NCBI RefSeq assembly: GCF_017115165.1
Contig: NZ_JABXKF010000021.1
Location: forward strand, 29,621 to 93,620
Length of the DNA: 64,000 bases
Source of the DNA: Nostoc sp. LPT
GTDB taxonomy: Bacteria; Cyanobacteriota; Cyanobacteriia; Cyanobacteriales; Nostocaceae
Reading direction: 5' to 3'
Shown: piece by piece, positions 43,865 to 53,057 of the stretch
Layout of the letters: each line of letters begins with the position of its first letter
Numbering within the stretch: the stretch's first letter is position 1
Position numbers and translations under genes: made by a program
Notes under the pieces: model-generated
The model's input: only the letters and a program-made list of their open reading frames with translations
Told to the model about the DNA's origin: nothing
The model's database searches: none

Positions 43865-45742
43865 ATGGCTCAGTTTCTACTTGAGACTGTTTGGCTAGTT
43901 CCGTGCTATGCCTTAATAGGTGGCTTGTTAGCCGTGCCTTGGTCGCCAGGGATCATTCGGAAAACCGGGCCAAGACCGGCGGGTTATGTAAACTTGGTGA
44001 TGACATTTTTGGCGTTTGTACATAGTGCGATCGCCCTACAAGCAACTTGGAATCAGCCAGCCCAAGAAGTATTTATTCCTTGGTTATCTACGGCTGGTTT
44101 AGATTTGACAATTGCTTTGGAAATATCCTCAGTCAGTGTCGGTGCTTTAGTTTTGATTACCGGCTTGAATTTGCTGGCGCAGATTTATGCGATCGGCTAC
44201 ATGGAAATGGATTGGGGTTGGGGACGCTTCTATTCTTTGTTGGGATTATTTGAAGCGGGATTGTGTGCCCTAGCTTTATGTAATAACTTGTTCTTCAGTT
44301 ATGTAATTCTGGAAGTCCTAACTTTAGGAACCTACCTGCTAGTCGGCTTATGGTTTAGTCAGCCGTTGGTAGTCTCAGGTGCAAGAGATGCTTTCTTAAC
44401 AAAGCGGGTGGGAGACTTATTCTTGCTGGTGGGCGTATTGGCATTATGGCCTTTAGCTGGAACTTGGAATTATACAGAACTAGCCGAGTGGGCGACTACT
44501 GCGAACGTCAACCCGACGGCGATCACCCTGGTGGGTTTAGCTTTAATTGCTGGGCCGATGGGTAAGTGCGCCCAATTCCCCTTGCATCTATGGCTAGATG
44601 AAGCGATGGAAGGGCCTGTTCCCAGTACAATTTTGCGGAACTCGGTAGTAGTCGCTAGTGGTGCATGGGTGCTGATTAAATTGCAACCTGTGTTAAGCCT
44701 ATCGCCCATAGTTTCCTCGGCGATGGTGGGAATTGGTGCGGTAACAGCCGTAGGTGCTTCTTTAATTGCGATCGCCCAAATTGACCTAAAACGCTGTCAA
44801 TCCTATTCTGTCAGTGCATACATGGGTTTAGTATTCATCGCTGTGGGAGTGCAACAAGACGAAGCAGCGCTGTCGTTAGTCCTTAGCAACGCCATATCCG
44901 CAGCATTGTTGGTGATGAGTACTGGCGGAATTATCTGGAATAGCATTACCCAAGATGTCACCCAATTAGGCGGATTGTGGACACGTCGCCCGATTTCTGC
45001 GATCGCCTTTATCGTTGGAAGTTTGGGGTTAATTGGTTTTCCACCATTGGGTGGCTTTTGGGCGCTGATGGAATTAGCAGATGAGTTGTGGGAAACCCAA
45101 CCTTGGTTAGTGGGAGTATTAATAGCTGTAAATGCTTTGACAGCTGTGAGTTTGACGAGAGAATTCGCTTTAATTTTTGGCGGTAAAGCTAGACAAATGG
45201 GCCAGCGATCGCCTGAAGTTCACTGGCCGATGATTCTGCCGATGGTAATCTTACTTGGCTTTAACTTACATCTTCCTTTAGTGTTGCAAAGCTTATCACT
45301 TTTACCCAATTGGGCAACTCTAAATAAAGATGTCGCACTACTTTTAGTTTGGTCGAGTATTTTCAGTTGCAGCATCACTGGCGTGATTTATTTAGGCAAT
45401 ATTCCTAAACCGATTCGTCTCCCTTGGAAAGGTTTACAAGACTTAATCGCATACGATTTTTACACCCCAAAACTCTATCGAATTACCATCATTTTTGGAG
45501 TTGCTAAAATTTCCCAACTTGCCGATATGATTGACCGCTTTGTGGTTGATGGCATTGTTAATTTCGTTGGTTTATTTTCGCTATTAGGTGGCGAAAGTCT
45601 TAAATACAGTACCTCTGGACAAACCCAGTTTTATGCATTCACTGTTCTTCTAGGAGTGAGTCTTTTAGGAATGTGGGTAACTTGGCCATTTTGGGGAGTA
45701 CAGTTTTTAAATTTTGTTTTTCAAATCTCAACACTTGGGTAG
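43865..45742 (+). CDS. ndhF: NAD(P)H-quinone oxidoreductase subunit 5 (NdhF3/F4 type)
   Basis: The 625-residue, roughly 15-span membrane protein is a proton-pumping antiporter-like NDH-1 subunit, with the core GPMGKCAQFPLHLWLDEAMEGP and the following VPSTILRNSVVVASG. Its position ahead of ndhD and a CO2-hydration gene assigns it to the specialised NDH-1MS or MS' complex for CO2 uptake. Which paralogue, F3 or F4, cannot be decided here. ATG 43865 is used because GAGGTGA is correctly spaced; the TTG one codon upstream is not needed. Confidence 0.92.
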   Translation: MAQFLLETVWLVPCYALIGGLLAVPWSPGIIRKTGPRPAGYVNLVMTFLAFVHSAIALQATWNQPAQEVFIPWLSTAGLDLTIALEISSVSVGALVLITGLNLLAQIYAIGYMEMDWGWGRFYSLLGLFEAGLCALALCNNLFFSYVILEVLTLGTYLLVGLWFSQPLVVSGARDAFLTKRVGDLFLLVGVLALWPLAGTWNYTELAEWATTANVNPTAITLVGLALIAGPMGKCAQFPLHLWLDEAMEGPVPSTILRNSVVVASGAWVLIKLQPVLSLSPIVSSAMVGIGAVTAVGASLIAIAQIDLKRCQSYSVSAYMGLVFIAVGVQQDEAALSLVLSNAISAALLVMSTGGIIWNSITQDVTQLGGLWTRRPISAIAFIVGSLGLIGFPPLGGFWALMELADELWETQPWLVGVLIAVNALTAVSLTREFALIFGGKARQMGQRSPEVHWPMILPMVILLGFNLHLPLVLQSLSLLPNWATLNKDVALLLVWSSIFSCSITGVIYLGNIPKPIRLPWKGLQDLIAYDFYTPKLYRITIIFGVAKISQLADMIDRFVVDGIVNFVGLFSLLGGESLKYSTSGQTQFYAFTVLLGVSLLGMWVTWPFWGVQFLNFVFQISTLG

Positions 45743-45793
45743 CAGTAACTATCTGACTAAAACTTAACAGTTGAATATTGTGAGGAGAATTCC

Positions 45794-46507
45794 ATGAACA
45801 GGCAACATCCGCAGATAAATCTTTCCAGAAGAAGTTTATTCAAGTTTGGTGCAGGTGCGATCGGTACAGGTGTATTGACAGCCGGACTTAGTTCAAACTT
45901 ACTTGCAGCCGAAAAAAAACCAGTAGAAGAAGATATTACGCCCGATAAAGCACTGCAAGAGTTATTAGATGGGAATGAAAGGTTTGCCAAAAGAAAACGT
46001 CGTAATCCTGACCAAAGCTATTCACGTTTAGTCGAAGTTGCTAAAGGTCAAAAGCCTTTTGCTTCTATTCTCGGTTGTGCAGATTCACGAGTACCTTCAG
46101 AAATTGTTTTTGACCAAGGACTTGGAGATTTATTTGTCTGCCGGATAGCTGGCAATATTGCCACAACACAGCAAATTGGTAGTTTAGAATTTGGCAGTTT
46201 AGTATTAGGCACCAAAGTCATCATGGTCGTTGGGCATGAAAGATGTGGTGCAGTACAAGCGGCGATTAAAGGTGCTCCAGTACCTGGAAATATTGGAAGT
46301 TTGCTTGAAGCAATTAAACCAAGTGTAGAAAGTTCAAAAGATAAATCAGGAGATATGGTAGAAACTGTTTGTAAAGCAAATATTTTGGCGCAAATTAAAA
46401 GATTGCAATCATCGTCAGTTTTATCGGAGTTAATCAAAGCAGAAAAGCTGAAAATAGTTGGTGGTTATTATGATTTAGATACTGGAGAAATTAGTCTAGT
46501 AAGTTAG
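45794..46507 (+). CDS. Beta-class carbonic anhydrase with Tat signal
   Basis: The 237-residue protein interconverts CO2 and bicarbonate. Zinc ligands are C95, H148 and C151, with the D97-R99 dyad (GCADSR, VVGHERCG). Residues 1-39 form a Tat signal (SRRSLFKFGAGAIGTG...LLAA), so export to lumen or periplasm is expected. A GAGGAG site lies seven bases before ATG. It is embedded between ndhF and ndhD in the same direction. EcaB-type enzymes are known to associate with NDH-1 CO2-uptake complexes; a similar role here is inference. Confidence 0.92.
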   Translation: MNRQHPQINLSRRSLFKFGAGAIGTGVLTAGLSSNLLAAEKKPVEEDITPDKALQELLDGNERFAKRKRRNPDQSYSRLVEVAKGQKPFASILGCADSRVPSEIVFDQGLGDLFVCRIAGNIATTQQIGSLEFGSLVLGTKVIMVVGHERCGAVQAAIKGAPVPGNIGSLLEAIKPSVESSKDKSGDMVETVCKANILAQIKRLQSSSVLSELIKAEKLKIVGGYYDLDTGEISLVS

Positions 46508-46579
46508 CTTTTTTGTCATTAGTCATTAGTCATTGGCTAAAGAGTAAGTCATAAAGGACAAAAGACAAAGGACGAAGAC

Positions 46580-46672
46580 GTAGGTTGGGTTGAGGAACGT
46601 AGCAAGATCCCCCAGGGTAACCCAATATTATCTAGACTTTGTTGGGTTACGCTATCGCTCAACCCAACCTAC
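46580..46672. repeat. GTAGGTTGGGTTGAG inverted-repeat element inside the operon
   Basis: GTAGGTTGGGTTGAG at 46580-46594 is exactly complementary to 46658-46672. The 93-bp palindrome sits in the 218-base spacer between the carbonic anhydrase gene and ndhD. It is flanked by short AGTCATT and AAGGACAAA tandem repeats. Confidence 0.65.
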
Positions 46673-46725
46673 TATTCTCTTAACCCAAGCGTATTGAGTC
46701 ATAAAGGACAAAGGACAAAATTCCC

Positions 46726-48222
46726 ATGTTAAGTGTTTTGATTTGGCTTCCAATCTTTACTGCTATTTTTATAGCAGTTTTACCTATAAATATTCCTAAA
46801 TATCGCATTCGTTTAATAGCATTAATTTTTTCAGGGATAGTTATTTTCTGGAACATTTTTATCCTGCTAAAATTTGATATCAGTAATCCTGGAATGCAAT
46901 TTCAAGAGTATTTGCCTTGGAATGAAACCCTTGGTTTGAGCTATCAACTAGGTGTTGACGGACTTTCTATCTTGATGTTGGTGTTAAATAGCCTGCTCAC
47001 CTGGATTGCTATTTACAGCAGTAGTCAAGAAACTGAACGCCCCCGGCTGTTCTACTCAATGATTTTATTAGTGAGTGGAGGAGTTGCAGGTGCTTTTTTA
47101 GCAGAGAATTTGCTGCTATTCTTCCTATTCTACGAACTAGAATTAATCCCCTTCTACTTACTAATTTCCATTTGGGGAGGAGCAAAACGGGGTTATGCTG
47201 GGATTAAATTCCTGATTTATACTGCTGTTTCGGGAGCATTAATTCTGGCGACATTCTTGGGTATGGTGTGGCTGAGTGGTTCTACTAATTTTGCTTTTGA
47301 TGCAGTCTTTACAGAAAATCTATCAACAGCAAAGCAAATCCTTTTACTAGCAGGAATAGTGTTAGGGTTTGGGATTAAAATTCCTTTAGTTCCCTTCCAT
47401 ACTTGGCTACCCGATGCTTATGTTGAGGCTTCAGCACCAATTGCGATTCTTCTCGGTGGTGTGTTAGCAAAGCTAGGAACTTATGGACTGCTACGATTTG
47501 GGTTGGGTATGTTTCCCCATGCTTGGAGTATTATTGCGCCGACTTTAGCAATTTGGGCAGCAGTCAGCGCTATCTATGGGGCGGTAATTGCGATCGCTCA
47601 AAAAGACATCAAGCGCATGGTAGCATACAGTTCCGTTGGTCACATGGGCTATATCTTGCTAGCTGGTGCCGCCAGTACTCCCTTAGCACTCGTTGGTGCA
47701 GTCGCCCAAATGTTCAGCCACGGTATCATCCTAGCCATTCTTTTCCACTTGGTGGGAGTTGTAGAAGCCAAAGTCGGTACACGTGAGTTAGATAAACTCA
47801 ATGGTTTAATGAGTCCCATACGCGGTTTACCCTTAATTAGTGCGTTACTAGTTTTAAGTGGTATGGCTAGTGCTGGTATTCCCGGTTTAACAGGATTCAT
47901 CGCCGAATTTATCGTCTTTCAAGGTAGTTTCTCTGTCTTTCCCATCCCGACAATTTTGTGTGTAGTTGCTAGTGGATTAACCGCAGTTTATTTTGTCATC
48001 CTCCTCAACCGCACTTGTTTTGGCAGACTCGATAATTTCGCCTACTATCCCAAAGTCCTGTGGTCTGAGAAAATCCCAGCTTTAATTTTGGCAGCTTTTA
48101 TCATCTTTTTGGGAGTACAACCCACTTGGTTAGTGCGTTGGAGTGAATCCACAACTACAACAATGGTCGCTGCAATTCCCTCCTTGGAAAAAACCGTAAT
48201 CTCTGAAGTAGCACTGAAGTAA
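46726..48222 (+). CDS. ndhD: NAD(P)H-quinone oxidoreductase subunit 4 (NdhD3/D4 type)
   Basis: The 498-residue protein has about 14 membrane spans and the antiporter signatures YELELIPFYLLISIWGG, VPFHTWLPDAYVEASAP and KRMVAYSSVGHMGYI. Together with ndhF it forms the distal membrane arm of the CO2-uptake NDH-1 complex. It is separated from the carbonic anhydrase by a palindromic repeat. No strong ribosome binding site is seen; the ATG is preceded by AAGGACAAAA. Confidence 0.93.
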   Translation: MLSVLIWLPIFTAIFIAVLPINIPKYRIRLIALIFSGIVIFWNIFILLKFDISNPGMQFQEYLPWNETLGLSYQLGVDGLSILMLVLNSLLTWIAIYSSSQETERPRLFYSMILLVSGGVAGAFLAENLLLFFLFYELELIPFYLLISIWGGAKRGYAGIKFLIYTAVSGALILATFLGMVWLSGSTNFAFDAVFTENLSTAKQILLLAGIVLGFGIKIPLVPFHTWLPDAYVEASAPIAILLGGVLAKLGTYGLLRFGLGMFPHAWSIIAPTLAIWAAVSAIYGAVIAIAQKDIKRMVAYSSVGHMGYILLAGAASTPLALVGAVAQMFSHGIILAILFHLVGVVEAKVGTRELDKLNGLMSPIRGLPLISALLVLSGMASAGIPGLTGFIAEFIVFQGSFSVFPIPTILCVVASGLTAVYFVILLNRTCFGRLDNFAYYPKVLWSEKIPALILAAFIIFLGVQPTWLVRWSESTTTTMVAAIPSLEKTVISEVALK

Positions 48223-48258
48223 TAAATAAGAGAGTTACGCATCGATAAAGGAGGAAGG

Positions 48259-48849
48259 ATGAATCTCACATTAATCCCCAGTGGTCTTGTTCTATTTCGC
48301 TTTTTGATATCTCCATTCCTCCTGTTAGATGCCTTGGATGGCAAAACCAGTGTTTGGTTCATCGTTGGTTTTGTCGCAGCCTTCCTCTCAGATATTTTTG
48401 ATGGCATAATTGCGCGAAAACTAGGTGTCAGCAGTGCCCAATTGCGCCAAGCTGACAGTTGGGCTGATGTCTGCCTTTTTAGCTGTATTTTCGTGAGTGC
48501 GTGGATAGTTCATCAAGATATTCTCGTTACTTATAGCGTACCTTTGCTAATGATTGTTTTTGCTCAATTGCTGTGGTGGGTGGTGAATTTAGTGAAATAT
48601 GGTAAACCCGCTAGCTATCACACCTACTCTGCAAAATTTTGGGGAATCACCCTTTTTATTGCCATTATTGCCCTGTTTGGCTTTGATTACGCCGGAGTTA
48701 CCTTATGGCTGACTTGTATTGCTGGCACAATTCACAGCTTTGAAGAAATTGGCATGACGCTAATACTGCCAGTTTGGACACATGATGTTTTAAGCATTTT
48801 TCATGCCCTGAATATTCGTCAAGAATTACTAACACCAACTACTAAATAA
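48259..48849 (+). CDS. CDP-alcohol phosphatidyltransferase family protein
   Basis: The 196-residue protein has about six spans and the family motif with D-x2-D-G-x2-A-R and two further aspartates (SDIFDGIIARKL...ADSWADVC). All four catalytic aspartates are present, but the usual Gly before the second half is Leu. Such enzymes attach head groups to CDP-diacylglycerol or CDP-alcohols. An AAGGAGGAAGG site precedes the ATG and the stop is one base before the CO2-hydration gene, so both are likely co-translated. A role in phospholipid supply to the complex is speculation. Confidence 0.82.
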   Translation: MNLTLIPSGLVLFRFLISPFLLLDALDGKTSVWFIVGFVAAFLSDIFDGIIARKLGVSSAQLRQADSWADVCLFSCIFVSAWIVHQDILVTYSVPLLMIVFAQLLWWVVNLVKYGKPASYHTYSAKFWGITLFIAIIALFGFDYAGVTLWLTCIAGTIHSFEEIGMTLILPVWTHDVLSIFHALNIRQELLTPTTK

Positions 48850-48850
48850 C

Positions 48851-50158
48851 ATGACAGCAATTAAAACTGCGATTAAGTTACCTCCTTCCAAACATGAATT
48901 TTCTGAAGTAATTCATCGCTTAGAAGCAGGCGGTGCAATGTTACCCGATACGCCAGAAAATTTGATGCAAATCATCGGTTTATACAAAGCTTATGCTGTG
49001 CCGATGGATTTTTATTGGCGCGACCTACTTTATATTGCCGAACGCGAATTTTTAAACCCGCTTCCCTTCTTTAAATACTTCTTACCTAAAGAGTATTTAG
49101 AACTGCATAATCATTATGCTGGCGATGATGCCGATTTGCGAATTTGGCGCGGTGAAGCTACTGCACATCCAGAACTTTTGGCATTTATTGAGAAGGGCGA
49201 AACTTTCAAAATGCCGAAGTTGTTGCATCATTTGTTCCACGATCGCATTAATATGGAATTTGCTGAAGCTTGTATGCGGGCGATGTTGTGGCATAGAGGC
49301 ATGGGTGGACAATTTGACCCTTACCTAGATTCTGAAGAATACAAAGCCAACGCTGACAAGGCAATTAAAGCTTACTTCCAAGGCAATCCCGTAATGCTGG
49401 GACTGTACAAGCTGTTCCCCGATATGTTTTTGGAACAGTGCCGCCAGATGTCATACTACGCTAATCTGGGCTTATTCTGGGAAATCATGGCCCCAGTGTT
49501 CTTTGAAATGTCCGATCGCTACGACGAAGGTACCATTACCAACGTCCCAGAGGCGATGAGTTTCTTAGTTAATGGTATATTTGCGATCGCAGGTCGTCCC
49601 ATTTACCATCACGTTTATATTCGTGGTGAATGCTACGAAATTATCCCCAAATCTAAGGGTTTTATGTGGCTATACGAAGCTGCATTACCCTATGTAGAAG
49701 CAGTTTTCTACCGCACTGCACCCTTTAGAGGGACAAAATCTTATAATGCTCAAGCGCGTCAAGTACCGGAAGACCAAAAAGACTTTCACTATGGTATTCT
49801 TTACGCTGATGTATTTCCAGTAGGTACTGCTGGCATTCCCCCGACATTGTTAATGCAAGATATGCTGCATTTTTTACCACCCTATCTTGTTGAGTACTAC
49901 AGCCAACATTGCCGGGGTGAAGAAGATATGTTGATTCAGTTAGGAGTTAGTTTTCAACGCTCAATGTACTGTGTTACTTCTGCGGTAATTCAAGCCTTGC
50001 GAACTGCACTTTTATATCCTTTAGATGACCAAAATCCCAAGCATTTACAAGCCAACCGAGATTTCTTTGAAATGCAGCTAAATCGCTTTACCCGTTCTGA
50101 CTACAATATTCGTGATGCTGCTCGTTTAGGGAGCATTCAAAGTCAAGATTATCGATAA
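48851..50158 (+). CDS. CO2 hydration protein (CupA/CupB, ChpX/ChpY)
   Basis: The 435-residue protein is the CO2-hydrating subunit of NDH-1MS or MS', which converts CO2 to bicarbonate at the thylakoid membrane. It has the family sequences YAVPMDFYWRDLLYIAERE, LHNHYAGDDADLRIWRG and FAEACMRAMLWHRGMGG, rich in candidate metal ligands. It is the last gene of the operon, with a strong terminator 34 bases downstream. CupA and CupB cannot be told apart reliably here. Confidence 0.92.
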   Translation: MTAIKTAIKLPPSKHEFSEVIHRLEAGGAMLPDTPENLMQIIGLYKAYAVPMDFYWRDLLYIAEREFLNPLPFFKYFLPKEYLELHNHYAGDDADLRIWRGEATAHPELLAFIEKGETFKMPKLLHHLFHDRINMEFAEACMRAMLWHRGMGGQFDPYLDSEEYKANADKAIKAYFQGNPVMLGLYKLFPDMFLEQCRQMSYYANLGLFWEIMAPVFFEMSDRYDEGTITNVPEAMSFLVNGIFAIAGRPIYHHVYIRGECYEIIPKSKGFMWLYEAALPYVEAVFYRTAPFRGTKSYNAQARQVPEDQKDFHYGILYADVFPVGTAGIPPTLLMQDMLHFLPPYLVEYYSQHCRGEEDMLIQLGVSFQRSMYCVTSAVIQALRTALLYPLDDQNPKHLQANRDFFEMQLNRFTRSDYNIRDAARLGSIQSQDYR

Positions 50159-50191
50159 TATCATGTCCGCTTGATTACTTACTAAACCCGG

Positions 50192-50240
50192 AGAACCCCA
50201 CCCCACATTTGAGTAAAGCAAATGCGGGGTGGGGTTCTTT
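50192..50240 (+). terminator. Terminator of the NDH-1 CO2-uptake operon
   Basis: AGAACCCCACCCCACATTT pairs with AAATGCGGGGTGGGGTTCT around a nine-base loop with one mismatch, followed by TTCTTTTTG. Its 3' side ends close to the flv2 stop region of the opposite strand. Confidence 0.75.
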
Positions 50241-50504
50241 CTTTTTGATTTATGCAAGAGGTCTAATATTCAGTAGTGCTGAGTACTGAGTGCTGAGTGC
50301 CCAGTAGTACCCCATAGTTAAAACTAGGGGATGTGAAACAAGGACATATTTTTTCACAGCATGTCGTGTCTGGAAAAAAATATTTTTATTTTTTTCATAA
50401 ATAAATTTAGGGGCTTCAGACCCTATATGCTGAGTGCAATTAATTTTACTTTTTACTCAGCACTTATTACTTAGCACTCAGCACTGTTATGGTGAACAGT
50501 CAGA
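50241..50504. repeat. Heptameric repeats in the convergent spacer before flv2
   Basis: Tandem TGAGTGC/TGAGTAC heptamers at about 50278-50305 face inverted CTCAGCACT-type copies at about 50456-50485. An AT-rich stretch lies between them. No gene is supported. Confidence 0.55.
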
Positions 50505-52241
50505 TTAATAATAGCTGCCAGATTTCCGATGTTCCAAAGCCGTGACACCATCATTTTCCAACACTTCACCGCGATCGATGACGGCATAAATTAACCATCG
50601 ATCGCCACATTCGAGCTGATTTTGCACTGTACATTCTAAATAGGCTAATGCCTCATTCAGAATCAAACAACCATTCAGAGCAGTTTTTGTGTCAAGATTT
50701 GCAAAGGGATTATCCCCTAAAGTGCTGTGACGAGAAAAATAGCGCCGCACATTTCTTCCTTCTTTAAGGATATTCAGCACAAATTTATCGCCAGGATGAT
50801 GCATTAAATCTGCATTTTGCTCGTTAGCGATCGCAATCATAATTCCTGGCGGGTTAAAAGTTGCCTGCGATACCCAAGAAGTTAAAACCCCTTTGTGAGT
50901 TTCTTGATCACGAGTTGTCACAACACACAGAGAACCAATGATTCGCCCCACCGCTTGTTCGGTACGATCGACATGGGTTTCTGTGACAATCTGGCGGTAA
51001 GTCCGCAGTTTCTTGGTTTTCTTCAAGTTTTGGGCAAAGGAAGCACCGGCTTGTTGACATTGCTGGAGAATCTCAGGAGTCGGACTGAAACGCACCCGAA
51101 TGGTTTCAAATCCTAGTTGATAATTAGCATCTTTGAGCTTGCTTTCGATTAAATCAATTGCCTCGCCACTCCAACCATAAGAACCAAACACCCCTGCTAA
51201 CTTAGTTTTAGCTGCCACCGAGAGAACTATTCCTAAAGCAGTTTGAATTTGAGTCGGTGCATGGCCGCCTAATGTCGGTGAGCCAATAATCAAGCCATCG
51301 CAGGTTTCTACAATGCGGTTAATCTCCGCAGAATCAGCTAGTTCGCAGTTGATTGATTCTACATTAACTCCATTTTGAATCAAACCTTGAGCGATCGCGT
51401 TCGCCATAATTGCTGTATTTCCATAAGCAGAAGCATAGAGCAAAGCGACACTCAACTCTTGAGATTTTTGTCCTTGACACCATTGACGGTAATCATAGGT
51501 AAAACGACTGAGGCTGTAACGGACAATCGGGCCGTGTGCTGGGGCGTAACATCTAGCTCCCAAAGCTGACAATTTATCTAAGGCTACTTCAACTTGTTTG
51601 GCTTGGGGCGCATGGAGACATTCAAAATAGTAACGACGTTCCGCATCTAATCCCTTCCAATCTTCATCAAACAAAGTATCTTCGCAAATATGAGCGCCAA
51701 AAAGTTTGTCTGTGTAGAGAATTTTTGTAGCAAAATCGTAAGTACAAAGTCCATCGACCCACCGAGGAGTTGGTACGGTGATAAATGATAGAAGATGTCC
51801 TTGTCCTAAATCTAGAGTATCCTGCGATCGCATCGCTTGGATAGGTGATTCAAATTCGGGAAAGGCAGTTTTTAGAGCATTGGCGGCGGGGCGAGAACAA
51901 ATGAGAGTGGCTTGAGGAACCAGAGAAAGCAATACTTGCAAGGTTGCTCTGCGGTTCGGGTTGACATGACTGAGAACAATGTAATCTAAGGTGGTGAAAT
52001 CTAAATGTTGTGCAAGTTGCTGAAGGTAAATTTCGGTAAAAGATTCGCCAGGAGGGTCAATTAAAGCCTTTTTATCAGCTTGAATCAGATAAGAATTCGC
52101 TGTAGTTCCCCGTTGGCGGGAATACTCCACCTCAAATTTTAGTCTGTCCCAAGTCCGCGATCGTAGAATCAGAGTATTTTTACCAATTTCAGCAACTTGT
52201 ACATCTTTGCTATGGTTGGACGTTAATGTGGCAGTAGACAT
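50505..52241 (-). CDS. flv2: Flavodiiron protein, Flv2 type (non-canonical iron site)
   Basis: The 578-residue protein has a metallo-beta-lactamase-like domain, a flavodoxin domain (SVALLYASAYGNTAIMANAI) and a C-terminal flavin reductase domain (SLCVVTTRDQETHKGVLTSW). The diiron motif HxExDH is replaced by SHVNPNRRA and the next His by Arg (TPRWVDG), as in class B cyanobacterial flavodiiron proteins. These pair with a class A partner, here Flv4, to take electrons from photosystem II to oxygen. AGAGG precedes ATG 52241; the longer frame to 52265 is not needed. It is last in the operon. Confidence 0.9.
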   Translation of the reverse strand: MSTATLTSNHSKDVQVAEIGKNTLILRSRTWDRLKFEVEYSRQRGTTANSYLIQADKKALIDPPGESFTEIYLQQLAQHLDFTTLDYIVLSHVNPNRRATLQVLLSLVPQATLICSRPAANALKTAFPEFESPIQAMRSQDTLDLGQGHLLSFITVPTPRWVDGLCTYDFATKILYTDKLFGAHICEDTLFDEDWKGLDAERRYYFECLHAPQAKQVEVALDKLSALGARCYAPAHGPIVRYSLSRFTYDYRQWCQGQKSQELSVALLYASAYGNTAIMANAIAQGLIQNGVNVESINCELADSAEINRIVETCDGLIIGSPTLGGHAPTQIQTALGIVLSVAAKTKLAGVFGSYGWSGEAIDLIESKLKDANYQLGFETIRVRFSPTPEILQQCQQAGASFAQNLKKTKKLRTYRQIVTETHVDRTEQAVGRIIGSLCVVTTRDQETHKGVLTSWVSQATFNPPGIMIAIANEQNADLMHHPGDKFVLNILKEGRNVRRYFSRHSTLGDNPFANLDTKTALNGCLILNEALAYLECTVQNQLECGDRWLIYAVIDRGEVLENDGVTALEHRKSGSYY

Positions 52242-52422
52242 AATAACCTCTGTTAATTTGGGCATTGGGCAAAACAGTTCCGAGTTTCGAGTTCCGTTAG
52301 CGGAAGCGGGGCGTTTAGCCCGTGCTGAGTAAACAAGTGAAATTCCCTACTCAGCACTCCTCAAGGGCATTGGGCATGGGTTATTCTTTTTCTCTTCTCT
52401 CCCTATTCCCTGCTCCCTATTC

Positions 52423-52935
52423 TTAATGACCATTGGTTTGTGTTAATTCAGACTTGGCTCGGTTTTTATAGCGTTTAGATGCTTCTTGTTCCGGGTCTAT
52501 ACCTTCAAAGGTCGGGGGTAGCCAAACTCTGAGAAACAGTAGTATTCCCAGCACTAATAAAAAGGCACAAGTTGCTAAAACTTGACTCCAACTTGTTTCT
52601 AGAACACCCTTAACAATTACTTCTCGCAAAGCAGAAACAATGGAAACTTCAACAGCTACCCCAATAGATACTCGATGTTCCTGTAGGTAAATGATCAGCA
52701 GTCGGAATAACTCAACTAAGATAAGTAAAAAGAGAATATCGGCAGTAACAGCATGAAAATCTAGAGGCGGAAGTAAGGAGAGAAACATATCTCTTACCTG
52801 AAGCACCATGAAGCTAAATAAACCGATACACAAAGAAATTACAATTATATCTTGGATAAATTCTAAGGTTCGCACAACGCGCCCTCGATTGATTTCGTAC
52901 ATGGTAATCGGGGTATTTTCAACAGATTTATACAT
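52423..52935 (-). CDS. PsiE-like membrane protein, Sll0218-type operon partner
   Basis: Starting at ATG 52935 (MYKSVENTPITMYEINRG), the 170-residue protein has four hydrophobic spans and RGRVVRTLEFIQDIIVISLC plus HRVSIGVAVEVSIVSALREVIV, typical of the phosphate-starvation-inducible PsiE family. A membrane protein occupies the same place in the known flv4-sll0218-flv2 operon, where it stabilises photosystem II assembly forms. The frame extends to 53049 only because palindromic repeats lie upstream in phase. The position between flv genes supports the role; identity with Sll0218 is inferred from context. Confidence 0.8.
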   Translation of the reverse strand: MYKSVENTPITMYEINRGRVVRTLEFIQDIIVISLCIGLFSFMVLQVRDMFLSLLPPLDFHAVTADILFLLILVELFRLLIIYLQEHRVSIGVAVEVSIVSALREVIVKGVLETSWSQVLATCAFLLVLGILLFLRVWLPPTFEGIDPEQEASKRYKNRAKSELTQTNGH

Positions 52936-52946
52936 AGTTTTTTGAA

Positions 52947-53008
52947 AGACGCGATTCATCGCGTCTGTACAAGAGTGGGTAGAGACGCGATGAATCGCGT
53001 CTGTAAAA
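52947..53008. repeat. Two tandem GACGCGAT palindromes between flv4 and the psiE-like gene
   Basis: AAGACGCGATTCATCGCGTCTGTAC-type sequence at 52947 is followed at about 52980 by AGAGACGCGATGAATCGCGT. Both belong to the repeat family seen near 552 and 20185. Just upstream, AAATGAC heptamers repeat at 53033-53056. Confidence 0.7.
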
Positions 53009-53057
53009 AGCAAGGTAAATAAAGGAGAATAACAAATGACAAATGACAAATGACAAA

